Positions 7,579 to 18,300 of a DNA stretch of 64,000 bases are shown one piece after another. The stretch is from the NCBI RefSeq assembly GCF_000317145.1, contig NC_020053.1:62001-126000 (forward strand). Direction: 5' to 3'. The DNA comes from Chamaesiphon minutus PCC 6605. GTDB lineage: Bacteria > Cyanobacteriota > Cyanobacteriia > Cyanobacteriales > Chamaesiphonaceae. A program made the translations under genes and the position numbers. Position 1 is the first letter of the stretch. Every line of letters starts with the position of its first letter. The notes beneath the pieces are model-generated. The model had not been told where the DNA came from. It saw nothing but the letters and a program-made list of their open reading frames with translations, and did no database searches.

Positions 7579-9189
7579 TTATTCACCTGTAAGTGTTGCG
7601 ACACGCAGACTAGATAAGGCGCGATTGTAATCGATAATCGCCGTGATGCGATTGCCACGAGCGCGAGCCAGAGCAGTCTGGGCTTGAATGACATCAGTTT
7701 GCGTACCCACCCCCGCCTGAAAGCGCAGACGAGCTAGTTTGAGACTTTCCTCAGCTTGTTGGAGAGCTTGAGCAGAAGTCGCGATATTTTTTTGATTGGA
7801 GTTGAGACTGTTGTAGGCTTGTTCGACTTCAAATCGGATTTGATTGCGGGTGGTTGTGAACTGGTTTTCAAAAATCTCTTGATTGACTCGTTCTCTGTTT
7901 GAGCCAGCTCTGGCAAAACCACCATCAAAGAAGTTCCACCTCAACTGTGCGCCGATACTATAATTATCTTGGGCAGAAGTAGAAGCTGTTAGACTTTTGC
8001 CCAAAGTGTAGTTGGCAAAAAGATCGACCTGAGCGGAGTCAGCCGCAGCAGCTACAATTTGTTGTTGTTGGCTGATGGTGCGGCGGGCTAGTTGTTGCTT
8101 AACTTCGGGGCGATTTTTGTATGCTAAAACCACACTATCTTCCAAAGAATAGCCCCAAGCCCCTAACTCACGCACGGTATCGGCAGCTTTAAATTCAGTA
8201 TTGTTATCGACACTCAGTCGCTGGGCGATCCTTTTACGGGCGGTTTGCTGTTGTCCTTGAGCGTTGGTGAGATCTTGATTAGCAGTAGCCAGTTGGACTT
8301 GAGCGCGGAGGATGTCAAATCTCGTACCTACACCAGCTTTTTCTTGGAGTTGAGCCTCGCTCAAACTACGGGTTGCATCCGCGACGGCGGCTTGATTGAT
8401 GATGACGGATGAATCGGCGGCTTGGAGATCGTAGTATGCTGTGATGACCTGATCGCGTACCAATTGTTCGATTCGCACCAGATCGAGCCTGTCGAAGTTA
8501 ACTTGCTCTTGGGCGGCGCGAACGCTACTCTGGTTTCGACCTGCGCTCAGGATACTATAGGTGGCTTGGAGGCTGCCTTGGATGTTCGTACTAGTGCTGT
8601 TGCCAAATTGAGATTGTGTCCCGACAATTAATGGCGATCCTTGATTTTGGACGGCACTTCTCAAACCTACTTGCACTGCTTGAGCGGCTTGCGCTTCAAT
8701 AATTCCGACTTTAGAGCGATTTACTGTCAGCCGAGCGGCTTGAACTTCCCGATTGTTACCAAATGCGATGTCGAGTGCCTGTTGCAGAGTGATAGATTTG
8801 TTGCCAGTAATCCGAACCTCATTACCTGTTTTGGGAAGATTGAGATTATTTTGAAGCTTGATATTATTGTTAGGTGTTGGGGTTGCAGGAGTAGTTTGGG
8901 CGAGAATCTGTGACGATTTATCGATACTTGCAGAATCCAGAGATTTTGCCTGAGTGGATTCGATTCTACCTAATCCGCCCAATCCCAGCACAATAATCGC
9001 CCCAATTGTTGGCAATCCGATCGCTATTTGGCGTTGGGGTAGTCTCTCCTGCGGAGAATCGTTCGGTGAAGATGCTCCAGCTTTAATTGGCAGGCAACTA
9101 ATTTGTAAATCTGTCTGTTGGAGCAAAATCTTTTGTGAATGTTCGCTCTTTCTATTTAATATATGAATCAATTTGATTAGAGTTGGCAT
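7579..9189 (-). CDS. TolC-family outer-membrane efflux protein
   Basis: 536 residues. A hydrophobic segment at about 52-76 (IAIGLPTIGAIIVLGLGGLG) is the likely signal. The rest has two outer-membrane-efflux repeats: ITLQQALDIAFGNNREVQAARLTVNRSKVGI begins the first, and YNRALSSLRVATL ends the second; long helices rich in Ala, Gln and Arg match TolC coiled coils. It is divergent from the adaptor gene at 9412, with a direct-repeat operator on each strand, so together they should supply the outer-membrane and periplasmic parts of one tripartite pump. A dispersed repeat at 9042-9076 adds GASSPNDSPQERLP before the signal, giving an unusually long N-terminus. Confidence 0.85.
   Translation of the reverse strand: MPTLIKLIHILNRKSEHSQKILLQQTDLQISCLPIKAGASSPNDSPQERLPQRQIAIGLPTIGAIIVLGLGGLGRIESTQAKSLDSASIDKSSQILAQTTPATPTPNNNIKLQNNLNLPKTGNEVRITGNKSITLQQALDIAFGNNREVQAARLTVNRSKVGIIEAQAAQAVQVGLRSAVQNQGSPLIVGTQSQFGNSTSTNIQGSLQATYSILSAGRNQSSVRAAQEQVNFDRLDLVRIEQLVRDQVITAYYDLQAADSSVIINQAAVADATRSLSEAQLQEKAGVGTRFDILRAQVQLATANQDLTNAQGQQQTARKRIAQRLSVDNNTEFKAADTVRELGAWGYSLEDSVVLAYKNRPEVKQQLARRTISQQQQIVAAAADSAQVDLFANYTLGKSLTASTSAQDNYSIGAQLRWNFFDGGFARAGSNRERVNQEIFENQFTTTRNQIRFEVEQAYNSLNSNQKNIATSAQALQQAEESLKLARLRFQAGVGTQTDVIQAQTALARARGNRITAIIDYNRALSSLRVATLTGE
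9042..9076. repeat. Small dispersed repeat in the TolC gene N-terminus
   Basis: GTCTCTCCTGCGGAGAATCG and the following bases to 9076 belong to the same small-repeat family. They sit in the codons before the signal peptide, in frame. Confidence 0.6.
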
Positions 9190-9329
9190 GTTTGATTGTC
9201 TAAGAGATCGGGTATTTAGCTCGCGAGCTGCTCTTGCTCCAGCGGCTGTGCCAAAGAATTACTCCCAATATTAGACGCTAGTAACAACTCGCAATTGAAT
9301 CGGTCAAGCACTCAGTTTAAAATCCGTTA

Positions 9330-9346
9330 GTGAAATTTAGATGAAT
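9330..9346 (-). promoter_or_regulatory. OmpR-type direct repeat before the TolC gene
   Basis: Minus strand ATTCATCTAAATTTCAC: two hexamers 11 bp apart, about 140 bp from the TolC start. It is inverted relative to the 9350 site, repeating the back-to-back design seen at 5246/5281. Confidence 0.6.
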
Positions 9347-9349
9347 TTA

Positions 9350-9366
9350 ATTCACCTGAATTTCAT
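9350..9366 (+). promoter_or_regulatory. OmpR-type direct repeat before the RND efflux operon
   Basis: ATTCACCTGAATTTCAT, 46 bp upstream of the adaptor start. It faces the genes at 9412 onward. Confidence 0.7.
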
Positions 9367-9411
9367 CTAGCACTGCAAAACTAGGAACTATCGGCGTTTA
9401 GTTGAGCAACT

Positions 9412-11400
9412 ATGGCTATAAATACCAAATCACACATAGCTTCATCTTCAAATCTCACTCCAGCCGTCCGCGTAGTGGGGTGGTTAAGCTGGCTATTACT
9501 ACCCGTCTGGATCTCGCTAGTATCGCCATCAGTACTCGCTCATGGCGGGCATGGTAATGAATTTGGCTCTCAAGATGGAACGAAAAGTACCAAGGTGCAG
9601 ATCGATGGAGCAACCGCTCAACAGATTGGCGTGCAAACAGTCGCTGCCAAAAAACAAAGTTTGAATGTCGAAATTTCTGCTACCGGACAAATTGAATTAT
9701 TACCTAGTAAAAAGGTCGAAGTCACCGCACCGATTCGGGGTAAACTCGTTCAGCTTTTGGTACAACCTGGGGCTAGAGTCAAAGTAGGGCAAATCCTCGC
9801 GACGCTCTCTAGCCCCGAACTCAATGACTTACGAACCAGTTCTCTCGAAAAGAAATCGACAGCCCTCGCGCTGCTCCAACAAGCTCAAACCGATCGCAAC
9901 CTCGCCCAACAGAGCTACCAAAAAATCGTCGAAATCGCCACCGCTGAAACCAATCAGGCTCGGAGTCAATTAGCTGCGGCTAAATCTAGGCTGGCGCGAG
10001 AGCAACAACTCGTCAAAAGTGGCTCGATCGTCCGAGCGGCAAAAAATAGCTATCAGCGTCAACAACAAATTGCCACCGCCGAAATTAGCTCCGCTCGAAC
10101 CGAACTAGAGTTAGCTCAGGAACGGTACCAAAAGGATGTAGAACTAGTTAAGAGTGGGGCACTGGCACGCCGTCAGATGTTGGAATCTCAGGCTAAACTA
10201 GCCGAGGCGAGAACTGCATTAGTCAAAGCGCAAAGTCAGCCTGGAGTTTTGAGTGCAGAAACAGAATTGCGAAAAGCTGAAACCGATTTGCCCCTGCGAG
10301 AATTGCGGGATGCCGAAAAGCAAGTAGCCGAAGCCACAGGGCAATTGGCTAGAGCGATGAACCAAAAATCGGTAGTCGAAGCCAACGCTCAACTCCAAAG
10401 AGCGAACTCAGCCGTAACCGCCGCCCAAACTCAGCTCAAACTCAGCGATGCTAGTTACCAGGGGCGACTGGCACAATTGGGAAATCGGGCTAATGCTGAG
10501 GGGATCGTCACCGTTACCGCCCCGATCGATGGGACGATCGCCGATCGCGAAATCACGATCGGGCAGTCTGTCGCCGATGCTGGTGCGAGGTTAATGACGA
10601 TTACTGACGATCGACAAGTGTTGGCAACGGCAAATATCTACGAACGGGATTTAGGACGATTAAAAATCGGTCAGCAGGTTAGTGTGAAAGTGCCTGGAGC
10701 AAGCGAGCGAGTGTTTTCAGGTCAAATCTCGCGAATTGGGACGGCAGTAGACTCCCAGAGCCGTGTAGTACCCGTTCAAGCAACCTTGGATAATAGCCAG
10801 GGGCTACTCAAAGCCGGAACTTTCGCCGAAATCAAGCTGGCGACAAGTCAAATTACTATCCCTGTCGTCGTAATTCCGGCTAGTGCGGTAGTAGAAGCAG
10901 ACCAAGAGAAATTAGTATATGTCAAAAGTGGCGACAGCTATCAGCCCACAACCGTCACCCTCGGACAAACTGTTGGCGATCTAGTCGAAGTCAAGACCGG
11001 ACTATTTGCTGGCGATCTGGTCGTCAATAAACGCGCGCCTCAACTCTATGCCCAATCTTTAAAAAAGCAGCCAGCTAGTGAGGAGAAAACAACAACAGCA
11101 GCCAAACCTGAAGCTGTTAGTCAAAACCAAATACCAACTTATCTCATTTGGGGATTAGTACCTGTTGCGGGCATTCTCGGCGGTAGTGCTTGGTGGTTAA
11201 AGAAAAGAAGCGAACGGAACGCCAATAGTTCGACTGATTTTATCGAGCCAGAGGACGAACTGAATTATCTGCCCAATGAGGAAATACCCGCAATTGAGGA
11301 AGATCCCAAACACCATAGTTATCCAAACTCCGCTCGATATCCACAGATCGGTGCTACTTCGCGAGACGTTGGCGAAGCCTCTCGGAACGAGAATCGCTGA
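9412..11400 (+). CDS. RND efflux periplasmic adaptor, CusB/CzcB-like
   Basis: 662 residues, long for the family. TM/signal at about 23-43, followed by HGGHGNEFG. Then a membrane-fusion core: barrel-sandwich (VEVTAPIRGKLVQLLVQPGARVKVGQILATL), a very long Ala/Gln/Arg coiled-coil hairpin (~140-350), second lipoyl half (GIVTVTAPIDGTIADREITIGQSV) and beta-barrel (DLGRLKIGQQVSVKVPG). Unusually, the C-terminus has a second TM helix (~575-597, YLIWGLVPVAGILGGSAWW) and an acidic tail. The last residues (TSRDVGEASRNENR) come from a dispersed repeat at 11357-11397. First gene of the operon with two RND pumps; heavy-metal export, most likely copper, from context. Confidence 0.85.
   Translation: MAINTKSHIASSSNLTPAVRVVGWLSWLLLPVWISLVSPSVLAHGGHGNEFGSQDGTKSTKVQIDGATAQQIGVQTVAAKKQSLNVEISATGQIELLPSKKVEVTAPIRGKLVQLLVQPGARVKVGQILATLSSPELNDLRTSSLEKKSTALALLQQAQTDRNLAQQSYQKIVEIATAETNQARSQLAAAKSRLAREQQLVKSGSIVRAAKNSYQRQQQIATAEISSARTELELAQERYQKDVELVKSGALARRQMLESQAKLAEARTALVKAQSQPGVLSAETELRKAETDLPLRELRDAEKQVAEATGQLARAMNQKSVVEANAQLQRANSAVTAAQTQLKLSDASYQGRLAQLGNRANAEGIVTVTAPIDGTIADREITIGQSVADAGARLMTITDDRQVLATANIYERDLGRLKIGQQVSVKVPGASERVFSGQISRIGTAVDSQSRVVPVQATLDNSQGLLKAGTFAEIKLATSQITIPVVVIPASAVVEADQEKLVYVKSGDSYQPTTVTLGQTVGDLVEVKTGLFAGDLVVNKRAPQLYAQSLKKQPASEEKTTTAAKPEAVSQNQIPTYLIWGLVPVAGILGGSAWWLKKRSERNANSSTDFIEPEDELNYLPNEEIPAIEEDPKHHSYPNSARYPQIGATSRDVGEASRNENR
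11357..11397. repeat. Small dispersed repeat at the adaptor C-terminus
   Basis: CTTCGCGAGACGTTGGCGAA and the following bases to 11397 belong to the repeat family. It supplies the last ~14 codons of the adaptor and may have replaced the original stop. Confidence 0.65.
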
Positions 11401-11522
11401 CTCGCTAGCACAGTATCGATATCGATTGCCCAGTTTTACCCAGACAGGTGCGGTCGAAATTACCTGAAACTTAGCTGGTGGCTGTGGCGAGAGTAACCCA
11501 GCGAACAACCCATCCTGCTGTT

Positions 11523-11783
11523 ATGAATCAAACACTTACTGTCAATCTAATTTGGGGTTTAGTCCTATTCTTGGGCGTTATTATCGGTGGTGCCTTGTGG
11601 CTCGGTAACAAACGCGATCGCATGGCAGCCGCTTCAATAGATTCACAGGCACGAGTGCCAGCTACTGCCGCCGATGAATTATCAATGTCAGAGTCAGATC
11701 CCGATCGAGATCGGGCGATCGTTATCGAGGAGACAGAAGATGATGATGATGCCGAACCTCCCTATATCGGCTGGTTTTATTAA
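11523..11783 (+). CDS. Small single-TM protein resembling the adaptor tail
   Basis: 86 residues from ATG 11523 (a GTG at 11478 would add 15). One TM helix (LIWGLVLFLGVIIGGALWL) followed by a basic stop-transfer (NKRDRM) and an acidic tail (EETEDDDDAEPP). The adaptor just upstream has almost the same TM sequence (LIWGLVPVAGILGGSAWWL) with a similar basic and acidic continuation. So this looks like a partial duplication of the adaptor C-terminus kept as a separate small membrane protein, perhaps an accessory subunit. The role is unknown. Confidence 0.6.
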   Translation: MNQTLTVNLIWGLVLFLGVIIGGALWLGNKRDRMAAASIDSQARVPATAADELSMSESDPDRDRAIVIEETEDDDDAEPPYIGWFY

Positions 11784-11924
11784 GATCGTTGACTATTAAT
11801 TATTTTTACGCTCGGTTCGCTAATTAAATGGTCGATCGCACAGCGGTGACTGGTGGTATTGAGTGCAATTGTCATTATGATTGCAATTTTACGCTGATAC
11901 TTATCCTCATATCTAACACTAAAA

Positions 11925-14900
11925 ATGCTCGGAAATATCGTTCAGTGGGTAATTAACCGTCGTTGGCTGGTCGTAATCGCCACTGTTATCGTCTCATTGT
12001 GGACGGTTTATGTCATTCCCCAGATGCCGCTGGATGTGTTGCCAGCTTTTGCGCCGCCGCAAGTGGAAATCCAAACCGAAGCCCCCGGACTCGCACCAGA
12101 GGAAGTAGAATCGCTAGTAACATTACCGATCGAAAGTGCGATTAATGGTACGCCTGGAGTCACAGCCGTGCGTTCGTCGAGTGCGGCGGGAATTTCAGTA
12201 GTGCGGACGGTCTTTGGTTGGTCAACTGACATTTATCAGGCACGTCAACTGATTACCGAGCGACTGCAACAAGCTGTCAGTAAGCTACCGCCAGGAGTCG
12301 AACCGCCCCAAATGTCCCCCACCACTTCTCCCGTCGGGTTGGTGGTGCAGTATGCTTTTACCGTCGCCGATGGCGAGCAGAGTGCTAGTCCAAATTCCTT
12401 AATGGCAGCTCGGCGGATTGTCGATTGGCAAGTGACAAATCGCCTCCTCGCCGTGCCAGGAGTCAGTCAAGTTTTGGTGTTCGGTGGCGACGAGCGACAG
12501 TTTCAAGTACTAGTCGATCCCGTCAAATTAGCAGCTTTTAATATTACTCTAGACCAAGTTGCCCAAGCGACTAGAAAAGCGAATGTCAATGCCGCAGGTG
12601 GTTTTTTTATTACTCCCGATACTGAGAAATTGATTCGGGGGATCGGGAGGATCGAATCGATCGAAGATCTCCAGAAATCGACAATTGTATCCCGCAATGG
12701 CACCCCTGTTAGATTGCAAGATGTCGCTGATGTCCAAATTGGTGCGGCATTAAAACGGGGCGATGGTAGTTTTAACGGTAAGCCAGCAATTATCGTGATG
12801 GTGAATAAGCAACCCAGCTTTGATACGCCGACTGTCAGCCGTGCGGTGGAAAAAGCGGTCGCCGAAATTAAAGTTGGCTTGCCCAAAGATATTCAAGTTA
12901 AGACCACTTTTCGTCAAGATAGTTATATCGAATCTTCCGTCGATAATGTGCGTTCTTCGTTGATCCAAGGTAGTATTATTGCTGCAATTATCTTGATTCC
13001 ATTTCTGTTGAATTGGCGAATTCTAACGGTGTGTTTATTAGACTTTTTCTTGACATTACTATTTGGGATGTTAGTCCTGTCATGGTTGGGAGTTGGTTTG
13101 AATACCATGACATTAGGCGGCTTGGCGGTAGCAATTGGCACGGCGATCGATGATGCGATCGTCTATGGTGAAAATACTTATCGTCGCTTGCGTGAAAATA
13201 AAGCTGAAGGCGATCCACTCACCCCGCTGGAAATCATTTTTGAAGGTTCTCAAGAAGTGCGCGATTCACTCTTAGGTGCGACGATTATTGGAATTATTGT
13301 CTTCTCACCAATCTTTACATTACCAGGGATTGAAGGGAAGATTTTCACCCCAATGGGGATTGCTTACTTAGCAGTAGTTGTCGTTTCTAGTTTAGAATCT
13401 CTACTTGTTTCTCCAGCTTTGTGTGCGATTTTACTGCCTGCTACTAAGGTATCACAGCGAGAACCGTGGCTGGCGAGATTTTGCAAGGCAATTTATAACG
13501 CGTGTTTGAATTTCTCGATGAAAAATCCCCTGTTAATCATGGGAACTGCTACGGTTTTAACCGTCGCATCAATGATAGTTATTCCCTCTTTTGGCAGAGC
13601 ATTTTTACCAGAGTTTCAGGAGCAAACGATGGTAAATACACTATTGTCCTACCCAACTGTTTCCCTCGAAGTTAGCACCAAAGCGGGTCATGTCGTCGAA
13701 GAGTCATTGAAAAATGATAAGCGGTTTACATTCATTCAAACTCGTGCCGGACGCGCCGCTGGTGACTCTGATGCCGCAGGTGTGAATCTGGCTCACGTTG
13801 ATGTCGAAATCAGTAAACTAGGGATGGAAGATCGGCAAGAATCGCTCAAAGTAATGCGCCAAGCATTCGAGAAAATTCCAGGTGCAGCCGCAAATATCGG
13901 CGGTTTTTTACAACATCGGATGGATGAAGTTTTGTCGGGGGTGCGAAGTTCGATCGCGGTAAAAATTTTCGGTTCTGACTTAGCCGAGTTACGGAAAATT
14001 GGGCAAGAAGTAGAAAAACAAATGGCAACAGTCAATGGTGTTGTCGATTTACAACTCGAACCCCAAATTCCAGTACCGCAGATTCAAATTAAATTCGATC
14101 GTGATGCAGCTAGTCGTTACGGGCATACAGTGGGAGATTTATCTGAGACGATTGAAACTGCCCTCAATGGTAGGGTCGTTTCTAAAGTGCTCGAAAATCA
14201 ACAATCTTTCGATTTAGTTGTCTGGTTGAAACCCGAAGCACGGCAGAGTCTAGAAACCATTCGCAATCTCTTAATCGATACTCCCAACAATCAAAAAATC
14301 CCGTTAGCTAGTATCGCCAAGATCGAGCAAGGGAAGGGGCCAAATACTATCAATCGGGAAAATGTTTCGCGCTTAATCGTCGTATCAGCTAATGCCAAAG
14401 GTCGCGATATTCGCTCGCTCGTTTCTGAGATCGAAGCTAAAGTTAAAAGCAACGTCCAATTGCCGACGGGATATTTTATTCAATATGCAGGTCAGTTTGA
14501 AGCTGAAGAACGTGCCACTAAAAACATTTTAGTTTTTGGCGCGATCGCGTTTGTGGCAATTACTGTCTTGATGTATCTTTCCGTTAAATCTATCCCGTCA
14601 ACGCTAATGATTATGATTAACTTACCAATTGCTTTGGTAGGCGGGGTCATTGCGGTGGCTCTGACGGGTGGCGTAATTTCGATCGCGTCTCTAGTGGGAT
14701 TTGTATCCTTGTTTGGGGTGGCAACTCGGAACGGGTTATTACTAGTAGATAACTACAATACTAAATATGCCGAAGGAATGCCCATGAAGGAAATCATTGT
14801 TAAAGGTTCGATGGAGCGACTAAATGCCATCTTGATGACGGCTTTAACTTCAGGCTTAGGTTTAGCACCGATGGTATTTCAAGGCGGATCGGGACAGGAA

Positions 14901-15059
14901 TTATTACAACCTTTATCGATCGTTGTATTTGGTGGTTTATTTACTTCTACTGCGATTACGTTATTGGTATTACCCGCTCTATATGCCAAGTTTGGGAAGC
15001 ATTTATTTCCGAAAAAAGTGGAAGAACCCAAGGTAGAACAATTTTTCATGCACATATAA
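11925..15059 (+). CDS. Heavy-metal RND efflux pump 1 (CusA/CzcA family)
   Basis: 1044 residues, the usual RND size. N-terminal TM1 (VVIATVIVSLWTVYVIP) is followed by PLDVLPAFAPPQVEIQTEAPG and EEVESLVTLPIE, the HME signature. TM4 region near residue 405 has IGTAIDDAIVYGENTYRRLREN, carrying the acidic proton-relay residues. The second half repeats the fold, with GVATRNGLLLVDNYN and ERLNAILMTALTSGLG. Proton-driven export of metal ions through the adaptor and TolC partner. Identity suggests monovalent Cu/Ag or divalent metals; the neighbourhood favours copper. Its paralogue follows at 15364. Confidence 0.88.
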   Translation: MLGNIVQWVINRRWLVVIATVIVSLWTVYVIPQMPLDVLPAFAPPQVEIQTEAPGLAPEEVESLVTLPIESAINGTPGVTAVRSSSAAGISVVRTVFGWSTDIYQARQLITERLQQAVSKLPPGVEPPQMSPTTSPVGLVVQYAFTVADGEQSASPNSLMAARRIVDWQVTNRLLAVPGVSQVLVFGGDERQFQVLVDPVKLAAFNITLDQVAQATRKANVNAAGGFFITPDTEKLIRGIGRIESIEDLQKSTIVSRNGTPVRLQDVADVQIGAALKRGDGSFNGKPAIIVMVNKQPSFDTPTVSRAVEKAVAEIKVGLPKDIQVKTTFRQDSYIESSVDNVRSSLIQGSIIAAIILIPFLLNWRILTVCLLDFFLTLLFGMLVLSWLGVGLNTMTLGGLAVAIGTAIDDAIVYGENTYRRLRENKAEGDPLTPLEIIFEGSQEVRDSLLGATIIGIIVFSPIFTLPGIEGKIFTPMGIAYLAVVVVSSLESLLVSPALCAILLPATKVSQREPWLARFCKAIYNACLNFSMKNPLLIMGTATVLTVASMIVIPSFGRAFLPEFQEQTMVNTLLSYPTVSLEVSTKAGHVVEESLKNDKRFTFIQTRAGRAAGDSDAAGVNLAHVDVEISKLGMEDRQESLKVMRQAFEKIPGAAANIGGFLQHRMDEVLSGVRSSIAVKIFGSDLAELRKIGQEVEKQMATVNGVVDLQLEPQIPVPQIQIKFDRDAASRYGHTVGDLSETIETALNGRVVSKVLENQQSFDLVVWLKPEARQSLETIRNLLIDTPNNQKIPLASIAKIEQGKGPNTINRENVSRLIVVSANAKGRDIRSLVSEIEAKVKSNVQLPTGYFIQYAGQFEAEERATKNILVFGAIAFVAITVLMYLSVKSIPSTLMIMINLPIALVGGVIAVALTGGVISIASLVGFVSLFGVATRNGLLLVDNYNTKYAEGMPMKEIIVKGSMERLNAILMTALTSGLGLAPMVFQGGSGQELLQPLSIVVFGGLFTSTAITLLVLPALYAKFGKHLFPKKVEEPKVEQFFMHI

Positions 15060-15363
15060 ACTATACCAATCCCAACAACAATATTTGTTAGAATAAACTA
15101 GCTTAAATTCAACACTTGTTTAATTCTTAGATCGATCTTTTATCTAGTTTTTATCATCGAGAATTATATCGATTCAGTAGAGACGAAAAAGTTAGCTCGC
15201 TCTTCGGTTCGCCCCGATCCAGCTAGAAGTAGAAATGCAGAACATAACAGCCGACACATTTCCAGGACTAGAGATAGCTACCAACCATCATTACAGTATT
15301 GTTAGCATCACCTTTGCTCTAGAGAAAATTACGAACATTCAAGATCGGTAACAGGTACTCACG
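15060..15363. other. Intergenic stretch between the two RND pump genes
   Basis: 304 bp with no direct-repeat operator, no strong hairpin and no recognised gene. A 38-codon ORF (15235-15351) is present but has no supporting feature. The second pump may therefore be read from the upstream promoter or from a promoter I cannot see. Confidence 0.4.
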
Positions 15364-18300
15364 ATGCTTAATACAATTGTCAAATGGTCGATCGCCCAAC
15401 GGTGGCTGATAGTTATCGCTTCCCTGCTAATTAGCATCTGGGGGTGGCGCGTATTGGGACAAATGCCCCTTGATGTATTTCCTAGCTTTGCACCGCCGCA
15501 AGTAGAAATCCAAGCCGATGCGCCTGGATTAGCACCTGAAGAAGTAGAATCACTGGTAACACGCCCGATCGAAAGTGCCATCAATGGTACTCCAGGATTA
15601 GAATCACTCCGCTCCTCTTCAGCGGTGGGAATTGCTTCAGTCAAAGCTGTATTTAGCTTGTCAACAGATATTTATCGCGCTCGTCAACTCGTCACCGAAC
15701 GGCTCCAGCGGGTGCAAAGTGTTTTACCCAAAGGTGTCGGACAACCAGAGATTTTACCCGTTAGTTCGCCATTGGGTTGGACGGTGAAATATGCCTTTTC
15801 GGGTAACGACATGATGGAAGTCTGGCGGGCGGTGAATTGGGATGTCCGCAACCGCCTGTTAGCCGTACCAGGGGTAAGTAATGTCTTCCTTTATGGTGGC
15901 GATGAGCGTCAGTACCAGGTGCTAATCGATCCAGATAAACTTAAAGCATTTAATGTCTCTGTTGCTGACGTTACCAAGGCTGTCCAGAATTCTAATGCTA
16001 ACGTTCCTGGCGGATTTTTGATTAGTCCCGATCGCGAGATGTTGGTACGCGGGATTGGTAGAATTCAATCGATCGAACAACTCCAAAAATCGGCGATTAA
16101 AGCGATTAATGGCACACCAGTATTACTCGAACAAGTTGCCGATGTCAAAATCGCTCCCGCACTGCGCCGTGGCGACGGATTATTTCGCGGTAAGCGGGCG
16201 TTAATTTTGACCGTCACTAAACAGCCAGTCGCCGATACCCCTACAGTAGTTAAAGCTGTCGAAGCAGCAATGGCAGAGCTAAAAGCAGGACTACCTAAAG
16301 ATATTACCTTTACTAAAACTTTCGACCAAGATCTATTTATTGAAGCCTCGATTAAAAATGTTGAGGAGGCTTTAAGAGATGGGACGATTATTGTTTCAGT
16401 AATCTTAATTATTTTCTTGATGAATTGGCGGACGGTACTGATTAGTCTGAGTGCTTTACCATTATCGCTATTACTCGGATTAATTATTTTAAATTGGACG
16501 GGACAGGGTTTAAATACGATGACGCTGGGTGGTTTGGTAGTCGCGATCGGATCTGTAGTCGATGATGCGATCGTCGATATGGAGAATGTCTACCGTAGGC
16601 TGCGAGAAAATCAGGTCGCGGCGAACCCACTACCACCGCTCCAAGTGGTATTTAATGGCTCGGTAGAAGTTCGAGTCAGCGTATTATTTTCGACAGTAAT
16701 TATTGCCGTAGTATTTGCTCCGATCTTCGTACTATCAGGAGTAGAAGGACGGATCTTTACGCCGATGGGGATGGCTTATTTACTTTCGATTTTGGCATCT
16801 ACATTAGTCGCCTTGACGCTCACCCCCGCTCTTTGTGCTTTACTTCTAGCCAATCGTAGATTACTTAGCTCCGAAACTTTCGTCGAGAAAATGGCACACC
16901 GTTTTTATCGACCATTGCTGCTATTGGCAATGAAATTCCCGAAGATAGTCTTGGGAATATCCCTAGCTGGATTTGTCGCTGCAATGGTCATTCTCCCTGG
17001 ATTGGGGAAGGTATTTTTACCAGAGTTTCAAGATCGATCGCTAGTTAATGCGCTTACTCTCTATCCTGGGCAATCATTGGAATCGACAGACCAAGCGGCT
17101 CTAGCTGTAATGTCGGCGTTCAAAGATGATAAACGCTTTGACACCATGCAGTTTCGAGCGGGTTTCGCTCAAGGTGATGCGGATGTGGCTGGGGTAAATT
17201 CAGGTGAATTAGATGTCCAAATTAGTGAAGAGGGCGACAAAGATCGTGAAAAAACGATCGCTAGTCTCAGATCGGAACTCGACAAATTACCTGGGGTAGC
17301 CACTAATATTGGGGGCTTTATTTCTCACCGGATGGATGAGATCCTATCGGGAGTCAGAAGTGCGATTGCGGTGAAAATTTATGGCCCCGAATTACCACAA
17401 CTTCGCACGATCGGGCAACAAGTGCAAACTGCAATGGGTGGAGTTGCTGGGATTGTCGATCTCCAGTTGGAACCCCAAATTCCAGTCAAACAAGTAGAGA
17501 TTAAATTCGATCGCGCTGCCGCCGCACGGTATGGTTTGAGTATTGGCGACTTAGCCGAAACGATCGAGACTGGACTAAATGGGCGCACTGTTTCTCAAGT
17601 ATTGGAAAAACAACAAACATTTAATCTAGTGGTATGGCTAGATGAGAAATACCGCAATAATTTGGACGTATTAGGTAATTTACTCGTTGATATTCCAGGC
17701 GGTCAAAAAATTCCCTTAGCGCAAGTTGCCAAAGTCGAATATGGTAGCGGCCCCAGTACGATCAATCGGGAAAATGTATCGCGATTGCTGATTGTCTCCG
17801 CCAATGTTTCTGGGCGAGACTTAGGTTCTGTAATTACTGACGTTCGATCGAAAGTCAAAGAGATCGCTCTACCCAGCGGCTATTACATTCAGTTTGGCGG
17901 TCAGTTTCAAGCTCAAGAGCAAGCCACTCAAACCTTGCTTGTAGCTGGAGCATTTTCGCTCATCGCGATCGCAATTCTCATCTATTTTGCTGTCAATTCC
18001 ATTCCCGCCACATTGATGATTATGATTAATCTGCCACTAGCTCTAATTGGTGGTGTAATTGCTGTTGCTAGCAGTGGGGGGATTATCTCGGTTGCTTCGA
18101 TGGTGGGCTTTATTACCTTGTTTGGCGTTGCTACCCGTAACGGATTGCTACTGGTGGATAACTATAATCATCGGTTGGCACAAGGACTACCCCTGAGAGA
18201 TGTAATCGTCGAAGGTTCGATGGAACGGCTGGTGGCAATTTTGCTCACTGCACTAGCTTCAGCCTTGGGAATGGTACCGCTGGTAATCGGTTCTGGTGCG

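Noticed and set aside
15235-15351. 38-codon ORF between the two RND pump genes
   Set aside because: No ribosome site, no operator and no recognisable composition; kept only as a note in the gap entry.
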